64,000 bases of DNA from positions 744,001 to 808,000 of the forward strand of contig OZ220687.1 in NCBI GenBank assembly GCA_965116465.1, read 5' to 3'. Of this stretch, positions 27,079 to 34,392 are shown one piece after another (positions within the stretch are counted from its first letter, which is position 1; each line of letters begins with the position of its first letter). The notes under the pieces were generated by a model, which saw only the letters and a program-made list of their open reading frames with translations, did not search any database and was not told where the DNA came from. Position numbers and translations under genes: made by a program. The DNA comes from VXNF01 sp965116465 (lineage in GTDB: Bacteria > Actinomycetota > Acidimicrobiia > Acidimicrobiales > CATQHL01).

Positions 27079-27131
27079 GCCCCGATGCTAGATGGCCGGG
27101 TCCTCGTTCAGGCGATCCCCTCGCACTCTCG

Positions 27132-27177
27132 CCGCAGGCAGACGGAGAAGGGCCCCCGCAGGCAGACGGAGAAGGGC
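27132..27177. repeat. Two-copy direct repeat upstream of tRNA-Ala
   Basis: A 22-base unit (27132-27153 and 27156-27177) containing GCAGGCAGACGGAGAAGGGC occurs twice with a 24-base period. It lies between the leuS start and the tRNA gene and may overlap the tRNA promoter. No coding role is seen. Confidence 0.7.
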
Positions 27178-27196
27178 TTGGTAACCTGCTGCCGCC

Positions 27197-27270
27197 GGGG
27201 CTATAGCTCAGTTGGCTAGAGCGCTGCCATGGCATGGCAGAGGTCACGGGTTCGAGTCCCGTTAGCTCCA
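27197..27270 (+). tRNA. tRNA-Ala (anticodon GGC)
   Basis: A complete 74-base cloverleaf. The acceptor arms GGGGCTA and TAGCTCC pair with one G-T, and the discriminator base is A. The D arm has AGCTCAGTTGG, the T arm has GGGTTCGAGTCCC, and the anticodon stem CTGCC/GGCAG holds the loop ATGGCAT, with anticodon GGC at 27231-27233. The A32-T38 pair is a known feature of this isoacceptor. CCA is not encoded; CCG follows. Confidence 0.97.
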
Positions 27271-28168
27271 CCGGGTTGTTGGCGCCGGCGCCGTCCCGTC
27301 CGGTGCATGCGTCTCAGGTGCGCTCAACGCCGGCCAAGGGCTCGATCCTTTGCCCCCGGTTGCCCGCTCGGGCAACCGCTTTGTGGATCATGACGGTCGG
27401 TTGCCCTCACTGCGTCCGCCGATCGGCGAATCCACGAGGCAGAGTCATGGGTCAGACGACTCGGAAAGATCGCGCCCCACGTGCCACTTTCTTGCCACCA
27501 ACTTGCATCAAGTCGTCGTTGTCATTGTCCGACTGACGGTGCCGTCACCTTCCCCACAAATTGTCGCCTATGTGGCACTTCTTTCACATTACGACACCCC
27601 GAAATGCTGCGATAACGGACGCCGCAGCAGCCGTCCGCGGCCACCGCGCCCCGCGGGATTCGGACGAATCCCGCCAGCATCCGCCTCCGGGCGACCATTT
27701 CGACATCGTCCGGGCGCCGGGAATTCCGTGCGGCGTCCGGACGATCCGCTTGTAGCAGAGGAGTTCAGAACCATCGAGATAGAACTGTAAGGACGCGAAA
27801 TCTCCGGCGATTCGGCTTGAGAACCTCGCCACCGGACGTCTCCAAGACCGCGCCGGCGAGCGGAATCCTCTGGCGTGCGGCGCGTTCGACGCCCCTTCGG
27901 GACCAAGTCCACGCGAATGTGAAAGTCACTATATGCAAACAGTCGGTCTGTAGATAAGTTTATACTGTGGACGAATCAGTGGGGGCGACGAACTCGCCAG
28001 AGCGGCGAGCATTCTGCTGCCTCGCTCACTCTGAAGTCGCCGCTTAGGCGCTCGCTGTTGAACCTGCCACCCACGTCTGAAGGTCTTGACCTAGTCTTAG
28101 TGCGCTGCGGCTGTAGAAGCGTAGAAGGCGGACTCGCGCTACAAGTCCCCAGAAACTAGGCGGAATCG
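27271..28168. other. 0.9 kb intergenic region without a recognisable gene
   Basis: Between tRNA-Ala and the MarR gene no open frame shows a recognisable domain, a good start or convincing codon use. The reading frames present run through low-complexity sequence. The stretch is less GC-rich than its surroundings, with AT-rich patches near 27550-27610 and 27915-27975 (for example GTTTATACTGTGG). One strong hairpin occurs at 27357-27378. The region may be a decayed insertion next to a tRNA, but no integrase, attachment repeat or transposase piece was found. Confidence 0.6.
27357..27378. terminator. Perfect 9-bp hairpin downstream of tRNA-Ala
   Basis: CGGTTGCCC (27357-27365), loop GCTC, and GGGCAACCG (27370-27378) form a perfect hairpin about 87 bases after the tRNA, followed by CTTTG. 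It is a plausible terminator for the tRNA transcript, although the T-run is short. Confidence 0.5.
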
Positions 28169-28624
28169 ATGCAAACCAAATCGAGGGAAGAACTGACCCG
28201 GCGTCTCGTCGACTCGGTTGAGCACCTGAACAGGCAGCTTCGACTCGATCGACTTAGCGAGTGGCAGGACCTGGACCTGACGATCCCCCAGGCGAAGACT
28301 CTTTTCCTTCTCGAGCGGCAGGGGCCACAGCGGATGGGGGCCATCGCCGGCGCGCTGGGGATCGCCGTGTCGGCCACCACAACCGTCGTCGACCGCCTCG
28401 TCGAGCGAGACCTGGCCACGCGCCTGGCGGATCCGAGCGACCGCAGGGTTGTGATCTGTGAACTCACCGAGCAGGGGCGTCTGGCGGCCGACAGGTTCTG
28501 GACGATCGGCCACGAACGGCTCCGCATGTTGGCAGATCACCTGCAGGCCGAACAGCTGACCGATCTGGTGCAGGCGTTCGAGCGGTTGTGTGACGCTGAG
28601 GTCGAAGCGCCGATCGACTCCTGA
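28169..28624 (+). CDS. MarR family transcriptional regulator
   Basis: A 151-residue winged-helix DNA-binding protein. The helix-turn-helix and wing are seen in IPQAKTLFLLERQGPQRMGA, ALGIAVSATTTVVDRLVERD and the wing ADPSDRRVVICELTEQGR, with the Asp-Arg pair typical of MarR wings. The N- and C-terminal helices form the dimer interface. Such proteins are usually repressors that respond to small phenolic ligands or to oxidation, but no cysteine is placed to suggest redox sensing except Cys in the C-terminal helix. The ATG has AGGCGGA 5 bases upstream. It precedes the sigma-factor and selenocysteine-type thioredoxin genes by about 245 bases, so it may control them. Confidence 0.9.
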   Translation: MQTKSREELTRRLVDSVEHLNRQLRLDRLSEWQDLDLTIPQAKTLFLLERQGPQRMGAIAGALGIAVSATTTVVDRLVERDLATRLADPSDRRVVICELTEQGRLAADRFWTIGHERLRMLADHLQAEQLTDLVQAFERLCDAEVEAPIDS

Positions 28625-28869
28625 CAACCCTCCGGAGCGGCTCGCCGGCGGCCCTGAAGCACCGCGGCGCCTGAGCCCGGACCTGCGCCGCACACCCCAT
28701 CCCGACGCCACCTGGCGAGCCCGGGCACGGTGGCGCGCCGCCGCTCTGCGAGCCCGCTGGTTAGGTTGTCGGCAATCATCATGAGCTACGGGAATCTCTT
28801 CGCCATCGCTGTCAACGCGCGCAGGACTTCGGGCGTCTGTACGTGCATAGGTTGACTGAGCCTGCAGCC

Positions 28870-29424
28870 ATGAGCGCCCCAGAGCGGCGAGGCGGCCCAC
28901 GAGGAAGCGAGACCCAAGATGACCTGCTGGTCCGGCTATTCGCCGACCATTACAAGGATCTCGTTCGTCTCGCCTCGATGCTGCTCGACGACGTGGGGAG
29001 TTGCGAGGAAGTCGTGCAGGACGCCTTCGTGAAGATGCACACGCTCACCACGCGCCCCGAGGTGGGCAAGGAGGCCGCCTACCTGCGCAGCATGGTCATG
29101 AACGGGGCACGCTCGCGTATGCGCAGGCGCATGGTGCGCCGCCGCGTCGTACCCGAGGCACCGCCACCCACCGAGAGCGCCGAGGTGGGCGCGCTCGAGC
29201 GGCTGCAGAGCGACGCTCTGATCGACGCCGTCCGCAGCCTGCCACGACGGCAATCGGAGGTGCTCACGCTGCGGTACTACCTGGACCTCAGCGAAGCCGA
29301 GATCGCCGAGACGCTCGGAATCTCCACGGGATCGGTCAAGACGCATGCCAGCCGGGGCCTGGCGGCTCTGGAACGGAAGCTGACAGAGCCCGAATCCGAC
29401 ACGACCGAGGGCGCGGCGCCGTGA
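28870..29424 (+). CDS. ECF-type RNA polymerase sigma factor
   Basis: A group 4 (ECF) sigma factor of about 184 residues. Region 2 is visible as LFADHYKDLVRLASMLLDD and SCEEVVQDAFVKM, region 4 as LPRRQSEVLTLRYYLDLSEA and IAETLGISTGSVKTHASRGL. The spacer resembles SigE/SigM-like factors. The ATG at 28870 is used here; a GTG at 28843 in frame is also possible, and neither has a clear ribosome-binding site. The stop overlaps the start of the next gene (GTGA), which encodes a membrane-anchored protein in the position normally taken by an anti-sigma factor. Confidence 0.9.
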   Translation: MSAPERRGGPRGSETQDDLLVRLFADHYKDLVRLASMLLDDVGSCEEVVQDAFVKMHTLTTRPEVGKEAAYLRSMVMNGARSRMRRRMVRRRVVPEAPPPTESAEVGALERLQSDALIDAVRSLPRRQSEVLTLRYYLDLSEAEIAETLGISTGSVKTHASRGLAALERKLTEPESDTTEGAAP

Positions 29425-31220
29425 GCATCGAGGAACGCCTCCGGAGTGCTCTCGCACAGCGGGCCGAGAGCGTCGAGGTGTCCCCCGGTGCCCTGTTCGA
29501 GATCCAGCGTCGAATCGGTCAGCGGCGTCGGGTGCCGCGGCTGCCGCGAGTGCCCGAGGTGCGCCTGCGGCCGGCACTGGTGCTGGCGGCAGCGGCCTGC
29601 GCGGCAATCGCCGTCGTCATCTCGGTTTCCGTGACGGGGCCCACTGCGACACCTCCGATCGAGACCGAGACCCCGCCGGTGGCCGGCACCGCGGATCCGG
29701 CCGCGGTGGCACCGACCACGGTCGCCCCGCCGCCGACCCCTCAGGCACCGGCACCTCCATCGGCCACCCAGGTGGAGTCCCAACCGGGCGACGCCGGACA
29801 GATCACCACGACCACCCCGCCCGCGACGCCTCCACCACCGCCGTCACCGGTTGCGCCGCCGCCGACGCCGGTTGCACCGCCGCCGACGCCCGATCCCCCA
29901 CCGGTGACGGATCCCGATCCGGACGGCGGGACCGTCGCCACCGAGTCGCCGGCGTGCCCGGCGGAGCCGGACGGCGCCGGCGACACTTCCTCCGGTTGGG
30001 TCACCGTCTACTTCGCCTGCGGGGAGAACGACGCCGCGCCGCGGCTGCGGTCCGCCGCCGCCGACAACCTTCCGACGGCGCTGGGGATCCTGCTGGGCGG
30101 CCCCGACGAGGCCGACAGCGCCGCCGGGTTCCAGGGACTCAGCGACAACTCCGCCACGACGGTCACGACCATGACAACCGACCGGTGGGTGACGATCGAT
30201 CTCCCGGCCGGCCTGGCCGGTGCGTTCGACACCGTCGGCGACATCACGACCCAACAGTTCCTCGCGCAACTCAACGCCACCGTGTTCCAGTTCAGCGAGT
30301 TCGACGTTGCCGAGTACCGCCTCGACGGCAACTGCGCCGCTTTCGGAGACCTCGTCGGCAGCTCCTGTCAGATTCACGTCCGGGACGGCGACACCTACGC
30401 CGGTCACACCAGCGATTTGACCGCCCACACCATCGGCGACGTGGATTCGGTGATCCGTGCCGAGCCCGACGACAGCGCCGCCGAGTTGGGCTTCCTGCGC
30501 GATGGTGTCCGCCTCACCGACTCCCGCGCCGGCAGCGGTAGCGACGACTGGGCCGAGGTCGTGACCGTCTCAGGCGATAGGGGCTGGGTGTCGACCCGGA
30601 CGATCGTGGCGCAGCCACTCTCCATCGACAGCACGACCGGCGCGACGATGGCGAGCCTGGCGCGCCGGCTCACGACCGGCCCCGGGCTCGAGCCGTCGGC
30701 CTTCATGCCGGCGGGCCTCGTGCTGCGATGGGGAGCCGACGCCGGCGACCTCACCGTCGTGGAGACCGCCGGCGCGGGAGTCAGCAGCGACTGGTGGTAC
30801 ACGCCAGTGGATACGCCGTCGCCGCGCGACGGTTCTGCGGAGTCATCGCTGGCCGACCTGGTGTGGATCGACGGCGACGGGGACGGCGCCACCGTCACGG
30901 TCAACACGCCCGGACCACTCGGCGAACCGCACGGCGACTTCGCCTCGCTGGCGTACGTCTCGGTCTACCGGCCGGCGGTCGAGAGCTCGACCCTGCCCCC
31001 CCCACTCGCACCGGCGCCCACGACAACGACAACGACCCAGGCTCCATCCTCTGAGGAGTCCGACCTGCCTCCCGCGCTCCCGACCCCGCCCGAGGAGAAC
31101 GGCGACGCGAACGACACCGATGAGCAGCCGCCGCGGGCCCAGATCAGCGTCATCTTCGACTTCCTGTCACCTGACGGGCCCCGCGTCGCCGCCGTCGAGG
31201 CGATCTGGATCCAGCCCTGA
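29421..31220 (+). CDS. Membrane-anchored GerMN and SH3-type extracytoplasmic protein; possible sigma-factor partner
   Basis: A 599-residue protein. The short cytoplasmic N-terminus (1-48, ERLRSALAQRAESVEV) is followed by one membrane helix (about 49-73) and a long Pro/Thr-rich linker (75-190). A GerMN domain (about 193-320, with VTVYFAC, ALGILLGGPDEAD and TTDRWVTIDLP) and an SH3b-like domain (about 335-400, ending RGWVSTRTIV) come next, then a C-terminal domain with another Pro/Thr-rich stretch. GerMN and SH3b domains are linked to cell-wall or lipoprotein functions. Translational overlap with the ECF sigma factor and the type of cytoplasmic tail suggest anti-sigma-like control, though no ZAS zinc motif is present. 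Confidence 0.78.
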   Translation: MSIEERLRSALAQRAESVEVSPGALFEIQRRIGQRRRVPRLPRVPEVRLRPALVLAAAACAAIAVVISVSVTGPTATPPIETETPPVAGTADPAAVAPTTVAPPPTPQAPAPPSATQVESQPGDAGQITTTTPPATPPPPPSPVAPPPTPVAPPPTPDPPPVTDPDPDGGTVATESPACPAEPDGAGDTSSGWVTVYFACGENDAAPRLRSAAADNLPTALGILLGGPDEADSAAGFQGLSDNSATTVTTMTTDRWVTIDLPAGLAGAFDTVGDITTQQFLAQLNATVFQFSEFDVAEYRLDGNCAAFGDLVGSSCQIHVRDGDTYAGHTSDLTAHTIGDVDSVIRAEPDDSAAELGFLRDGVRLTDSRAGSGSDDWAEVVTVSGDRGWVSTRTIVAQPLSIDSTTGATMASLARRLTTGPGLEPSAFMPAGLVLRWGADAGDLTVVETAGAGVSSDWWYTPVDTPSPRDGSAESSLADLVWIDGDGDGATVTVNTPGPLGEPHGDFASLAYVSVYRPAVESSTLPPPLAPAPTTTTTTQAPSSEESDLPPALPTPPEENGDANDTDEQPPRAQISVIFDFLSPDGPRVAAVEAIWIQP

Positions 31221-31255
31221 CAGCGCCTGGCTGCAGTTCCCGCCCGCTCGGGCGT

Positions 31256-31261
31256 TAGAGT
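31256..31261 (+). promoter_or_regulatory. Possible -10 element for the first selenocysteine-type thioredoxin gene
   Basis: TAGAGT fits the actinobacterial TANNNT -10 pattern and ends 10 bases before the GTG start. There is no Shine-Dalgarno sequence, which suggests a leaderless or very short-leader transcript. The second copy has TACAGT at exactly the same distance from its start. The -35 region is weak in both. Confidence 0.35.
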
Positions 31262-31271
31262 CTTCCCACCT

Positions 31272-31910
31272 GTGAGCAGCTACGGAGCAACCCGAGCCCC
31301 CGGTTCCCGGCGAGGCACCCGGAAGGCCCTGAGCGGGCTCAGCCTTGCCGTGCTGGTGCTCGCCGCGGTCCTGGCCGCGGCCTGCGGGAGCAACGAGCCT
31401 TCACGACTCAGCGCGCCCCCGGCCGCGCCGGCGCCTCCGCCCGCCGAGGTGGCCCCTGCACCCGAGCCGGCTCCGCCCACGCCCGCCGCGGCTCCTGACA
31501 ACGAACTGCCCGAGGTCACCGTCATCAATGTCGTCAGTGGCGAGAGCCTCGTGCTCTCCTCGCTGGCCCCTGCCGACCGCCCGATCCTCACGTGGTTCTG
31601 GGCTCCCCATTGACCGGTCTGCCGCCGGGAGGCACCCGGCGTCGAGCAGTTCGCTCGAGACCATGGGGACAAGGTGCTGGTCGTCGGTCTGGGGACCCAG
31701 GACGACTTGACCCTCGCCCGAGAGTTCGTCGAAAGCACGGGAATCTCCTCGTTCCAGATGCTCTGGGACGAGTCCTTCGACTCGTGGGCCCAACTCGGCG
31801 TAGCCAGCCAGCCCGCCTGGGCGCTCTTCACAGCCTCCGGCGAACAGGTGGACGGCAGCTACGGCGAGATCGACACGGTCAGCGTGCTGGAGTCGATCGC
31901 CTCCCTCTGA
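31272..31910 (+). CDS. Selenocysteine-type (UxxC) thioredoxin-fold lipoprotein 1, read through TGA
   Basis: A 212-residue product if the TGA at 31611-31613 is read as selenocysteine (codon 114). The N-terminus is a lipoprotein signal with LAAACGS (Cys38), followed by a Pro/Ala linker. The fold is TlpA/ResA-like: ELPEVTVINVVSGESL, then W-F-W-A-P-H-[TGA]-P-V-C-R-R-E-A-P, where normal thioredoxins have WCxxC. The frame continues without another stop through LVVGLGTQDD, a cis-Pro-like VASQPAWALF and VLESIASL. The TGA takes the place of the attacking cysteine, and Cys117 is the resolving one. Without read-through the product would lack the active site. It probably acts as an extracytoplasmic thiol/selenol reductase. 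Read-through is inferred and needs Sec machinery elsewhere in the genome. Confidence 0.8.
31619..31649 (+). promoter_or_regulatory. SECIS-like hairpin 1 directly after the TGA codon
   Basis: A 7-bp stem (31623-31629 with 31635-31641) has the 5-base loop AGGCA. A lower 4-bp stem CTGC/GCAG is set off by a TCGA bulge on the 3' side. The loop begins 16 bases after the TGA (31611-31613) and has G at its second position, as expected for bacterial SECIS elements read by SelB. Confidence 0.65.
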
Positions 31911-31944
31911 GGGCCGCCGCGGACAAACCCGGGCGCCGTGTCGG

Positions 31945-31950
31945 TACAGT
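31945..31950 (+). promoter_or_regulatory. Possible -10 element for the second selenocysteine-type thioredoxin gene
   Basis: TACAGT matches TANNNT and ends 10 bases before the ATG at 31961, the same spacing as in the first copy. No Shine-Dalgarno sequence is present. Confidence 0.35.
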
Positions 31951-31960
31951 CTCTGCACTG

Positions 31961-33226
31961 ATGAACAGCGACGACCAAGTCCGACCCGCCGGCGCCACCA
32001 GGCTCCCTCGCCGGGGGCTCAGGCTGCGAACCGTCGTTGTGACGGCCCTCGCTGCGGCGGTGGCGGCATCCTGCGGCGGTTCGGATACGACGCAGGTCGA
32101 TCCGCAACCCCCGGCCCCGGCCGCTGCCGAGACGGCGACCGTCGCGGCGGCACCCTCGGGGGATGCCCCGCCGCCGGATACAGAGACCGCGGCGCCACCT
32201 GCAGCCGCCCCACCGGCGCCCGAACCCCCGACATCGGCAGCTGAACTCGAGGCCGAGCAGGCGGCGGCAGAGGCCACGCAGGCCGCAGCCGAGGCCGCGG
32301 AGAGGGCTGAGAAGCTGTTGGCCGAGGCCGAGGAACTGAGGGCCGAAGCCGCACAGATCGCTGCGGAACAGGCCGAAGCCGGCGCCGGCGACGGCGACCG
32401 CGAGGCCGAGCAGGCGACATCCGCAGCCGCGCAGGCCGCAGCCGCGGCCACCCAGGCCGCAGCGGAGGCCGCGCAGGCCGCAAGCGAGGCCGCGCGGGAG
32501 GCTGAGGAGCTGATAGCCGAGGCCGAGAGGCTGATGGCCGAGGCCGCACAGGCCGCTGCGGAGCAGGCCGCAGCCGAGGCCCAGGCGGCAGCGGCTGCGG
32601 CCGAGGACGCGGCGCGGGCCCGCGAAGAGGCAGCCGCCGCCGAAGCTCCACCACCCGCACCCGCGCCCGAACCGCCACCACCGCCGCCCGAACCACCACC
32701 ACCGCCGCCCGAACCACCACCGCCGCCGCCCGAACCGCCACCGCCGCCGCCCGAACCGCCACCACCGCCGCCCGAACCACCACCACCGCCGCCCGAACCG
32801 CCGCCGCCCGCCGGCCCCAACGACCTCCCCGACGTGGCCGTGGTCGACGTCTTCAGCGGCGAGAGCCTCGTCATGGCCTCGTTCGCACCCGCCGACCGGC
32901 CCATCGTGGTGTGGGTCTGGGCGCCCCATTGACCGGTTTGCCGCCGGGAGGCCCCCGGCGTCGAGCAGTTTGCTCGAGACCACGGAGACCAGGTCCGAGT
33001 CGTGGGCTTGGGAGTGACAGACTCCTTCATGGAGGCCGAGCAATTCGTGGGAGTGACGGGGATCCAGTCGTTCCCCGTGGTCTGGAGCGAGTCCTTCCTC
33101 CCGGCCACGCTTCTCGGCGTCACCAGCCACCCCTTCTGGGTGCTGCTCTCCCCGTCGGGAGAGATTGTCGAACGCGGCGCCGGCTTCAACGGGGAAAGCC
33201 TGCTCGAGAAGGCGGCTTCGATCTGA
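31961..33226 (+). CDS. Selenocysteine-type (UxxC) thioredoxin-fold lipoprotein 2, read through TGA
   Basis: A 421-residue product with TGA at 32930-32932 as codon 324. The signal peptide ends VAASC (Cys38). Residues 95-235 form an Ala/Glu-rich coiled coil, followed by a P-E-P-P-P-P-P repeat rod (about 236-285). The thioredoxin-like domain then has DLPDVAVVDVFSGESL, W-V-W-A-P-H-[TGA]-P-V-C-R-R-E-A-P, VVGLGV and the cis-Pro-like segment TSHPFWVLLS. The active site and its surroundings match copy 1, while the extracytoplasmic stalk is much longer. The paralogues are probably a tandem duplication working at different distances from the membrane. Read-through is inferred, with the conserved TGA position and synonymous-only differences after it as the main evidence. 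Confidence 0.8.
32666..32806. repeat. 21-bp tandem repeat encoding a proline-rich rod
   Basis: About 6.7 copies of a 21-base unit (CCCGAACCACCACCACCGCCG with third-base variants) start at 32666, 32687, 32708, 32729, 32750, 32771 and 32792. Each unit encodes P-E-P-P-P-P-P in the reading frame of thioredoxin lipoprotein 2. The copy number is likely to vary between strains. Confidence 0.9.
32938..32968 (+). promoter_or_regulatory. SECIS-like hairpin 2 directly after the TGA codon
   Basis: The same structure as hairpin 1: stem 32942-32948 with 32954-32960, loop AGGCC, lower stem TTGC/GCAG with one G-U pair and a TCGA bulge. The loop starts 16 bases after the TGA (32930-32932). The two base changes relative to copy 1 keep the pairing or fall in the loop. 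Confidence 0.65.
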
Positions 33227-33263
33227 GGCGGTGCGAGCGAGGGCCCGCGCCGCCAGGAGCTGA

Positions 33264-33620
33264 TCAGGCGGCGACCGACTCCTGGGAGTACTTCGCCAGC
33301 AGGCCCAGCGTGGCCCGGCGGTGCAGCATCTTCACGCGCACATTGGGGTAGCGCGTCCGCAGCTTGCGCACCTTGCGATTCTTGCGGGTGACGAGCTTCT
33401 GCTTCAGCGTCGTCAACTCGACGTACACGTCATAGGCGGGAAGGTAGAAGTCCGGGGTGAAGGCCTCCAGGACGCGCCCCGATGGGTCGCGTTCGAGCAC
33501 GAATGTGGTGGGTTCGTACTGCCACGAGACGCCGTAGAAGTCCAGAAGCTCGCTGAACGCCCGCTCGGAGGCATGGGCGAAGTCCGGTTCGTAGCCGGCG
33601 GCGGGACCCGATGGCGGCAC
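33264..33620 (-). CDS. Small predicted PD-(D/E)XK-like nuclease domain protein
   Basis: A 118-residue protein of unnamed family. The core FTPDFYLPAYDVYVELTTLK has the spacing of a restriction-endonuclease-like active site: an Asp after TP, then Glu-x-Thr about ten residues later in place of Glu-x-Lys. A helix with conserved Glu (SERAFSELLDFYGV) and a basic helix (LVTRKNRKVRKLRTRYPN) flank it. The end VKMLHRRATLGLLAKYS is compact. The GTG at 33620 has AGGA 9 bases upstream and is the best start; the open frame further upstream overlaps the MerR gene and is low complexity. Function is unknown; DNA processing is a guess from the fold. Confidence 0.65.
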   Translation of the reverse strand: MPPSGPAAGYEPDFAHASERAFSELLDFYGVSWQYEPTTFVLERDPSGRVLEAFTPDFYLPAYDVYVELTTLKQKLVTRKNRKVRKLRTRYPNVRVKMLHRRATLGLLAKYSQESVAA

Positions 33621-33651
33621 GCGCCGGAGTCCTGTTGGCGCGATGACCCCC

Positions 33652-34185
33652 TCAGCCTCCGAAGCCGGCACCGGCCTCGCCGGTCTCGCCGACTTCTCGG
33701 GCAGGCGGCTGCTCGTTGCCCTCCACTCCGGCGGAGCCGTCGCGCCGCTGCCCCAACTCGCTGACGATGGCACCGTTGAGTTGCTCCTTGATCCCCTCGA
33801 CCTCGAGCATGATGAGCGCCAGCGCCTGCTGGCCCGGTCGCTGGAGCAGCGCCACCAATTCGTCGGGACCCTTCATGAACAGCACCTCGTTGCCGCTGAT
33901 GACCAGCCGGCCCCCGGCCAGGTCCTCGCCGAGGATGTTCTTGTGGTTCGTGAACACGTCCCGGATCTGGGGCAGCCCGACCCCGTTGTCCAGCAGATCC
34001 TTGATGACCCGCAACTTCAGCAGATCTCCGTAGGAGTAGGCGCGGCGGGAGCCGCTGCCGACCGCCGCCGTCACCGACGGCTGCACCAGACCGGTCCTCG
34101 CCCAGTAGTCGAGCTGCCGGTAGGTGATCCCGGCGATCTCCTGAGCCTGCTTCGAGGTGTAGCTACGTACGACATTGTCGCTCAT
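33652..34185 (-). CDS. MerR family regulator (Rv1830-like)
   Basis: A 177-residue regulator with an N-terminal MerR winged helix (SYTSKQAQEIAGITYRQLDY, WARTGLVQPS, SRRAYSYGDLLKLRVIKDLL, GVGLPQIRDVF). A short C-terminal part includes GGRLVISGNEVLFM and MLEVEGIKEQL. The sequence and its position downstream of a DUF151 gene match the mycobacterial Rv1830 group, which affects growth and cell division genes. The ATG at 34185 has GGAGG 7 bases upstream, which rules out an upstream in-frame ATG. The C-terminal 25 residues are Gly/Glu-rich and not conserved. Confidence 0.9.
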   Translation of the reverse strand: MSDNVVRSYTSKQAQEIAGITYRQLDYWARTGLVQPSVTAAVGSGSRRAYSYGDLLKLRVIKDLLDNGVGLPQIRDVFTNHKNILGEDLAGGRLVISGNEVLFMKGPDELVALLQRPGQQALALIMLEVEGIKEQLNGAIVSELGQRRDGSAGVEGNEQPPAREVGETGEAGAGFGG

Positions 34186-34303
34186 GGACGTCCCTCCGGA
34201 AGCTTGCATCCAGCGCTGTAACTACTCTACTGCAATTCGCGCAGGCCTGGGGATATCTCACCATTCCCCTGCTCACCACCCCGCCGGGACAGCCATCAAC
34301 GAC

Positions 34304-34375
34304 GAGGGTGGGGGACGCCGGGGTCGAAGTCCGGATCGATTACGAAGGCGAGAGCCGGACTCGGCACCGGCGGCC
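34304..34375 (-). repeat. 72-bp dispersed repeat, copy A
   Basis: This segment is the exact reverse complement of 42283-42354 over 72 bases. It lies between the stop of the DUF151 gene and the start of the MerR gene and contains GGATCGATTACGAAGGCGAG. No open frame or transposase is linked to it. Both copies lie in gaps just downstream of minus-strand genes but in opposite orientation, as expected for a small mobile or REP-like element. Confidence 0.85.
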
Positions 34376-34392
34376 CCCGCCCGGACAGCCAC

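Noticed and set aside
27197..27270. attB-type duplication of the tRNA-Ala 3' end marking an integrated element
   Set aside because: No second copy of the tRNA 3' sequence and no integrase were found in the window.
27350..27790. A 146-codon open frame in the gap after tRNA-Ala
   Set aside because: It has no recognisable domain, no ribosome-binding site, low-complexity composition and runs through a strong hairpin.
32666..32806. CRISPR array
   Set aside because: The 21-base units are directly adjacent without spacers and encode an in-frame proline repeat.
31611..32932. TGA reassigned to Trp or Gly in this organism
   Set aside because: Many well-defined genes here, such as gltA, lepA-linked hrcA neighbours, holA, folP, rnc and ftsZ-linked MerR genes, end at TGA at their expected lengths.
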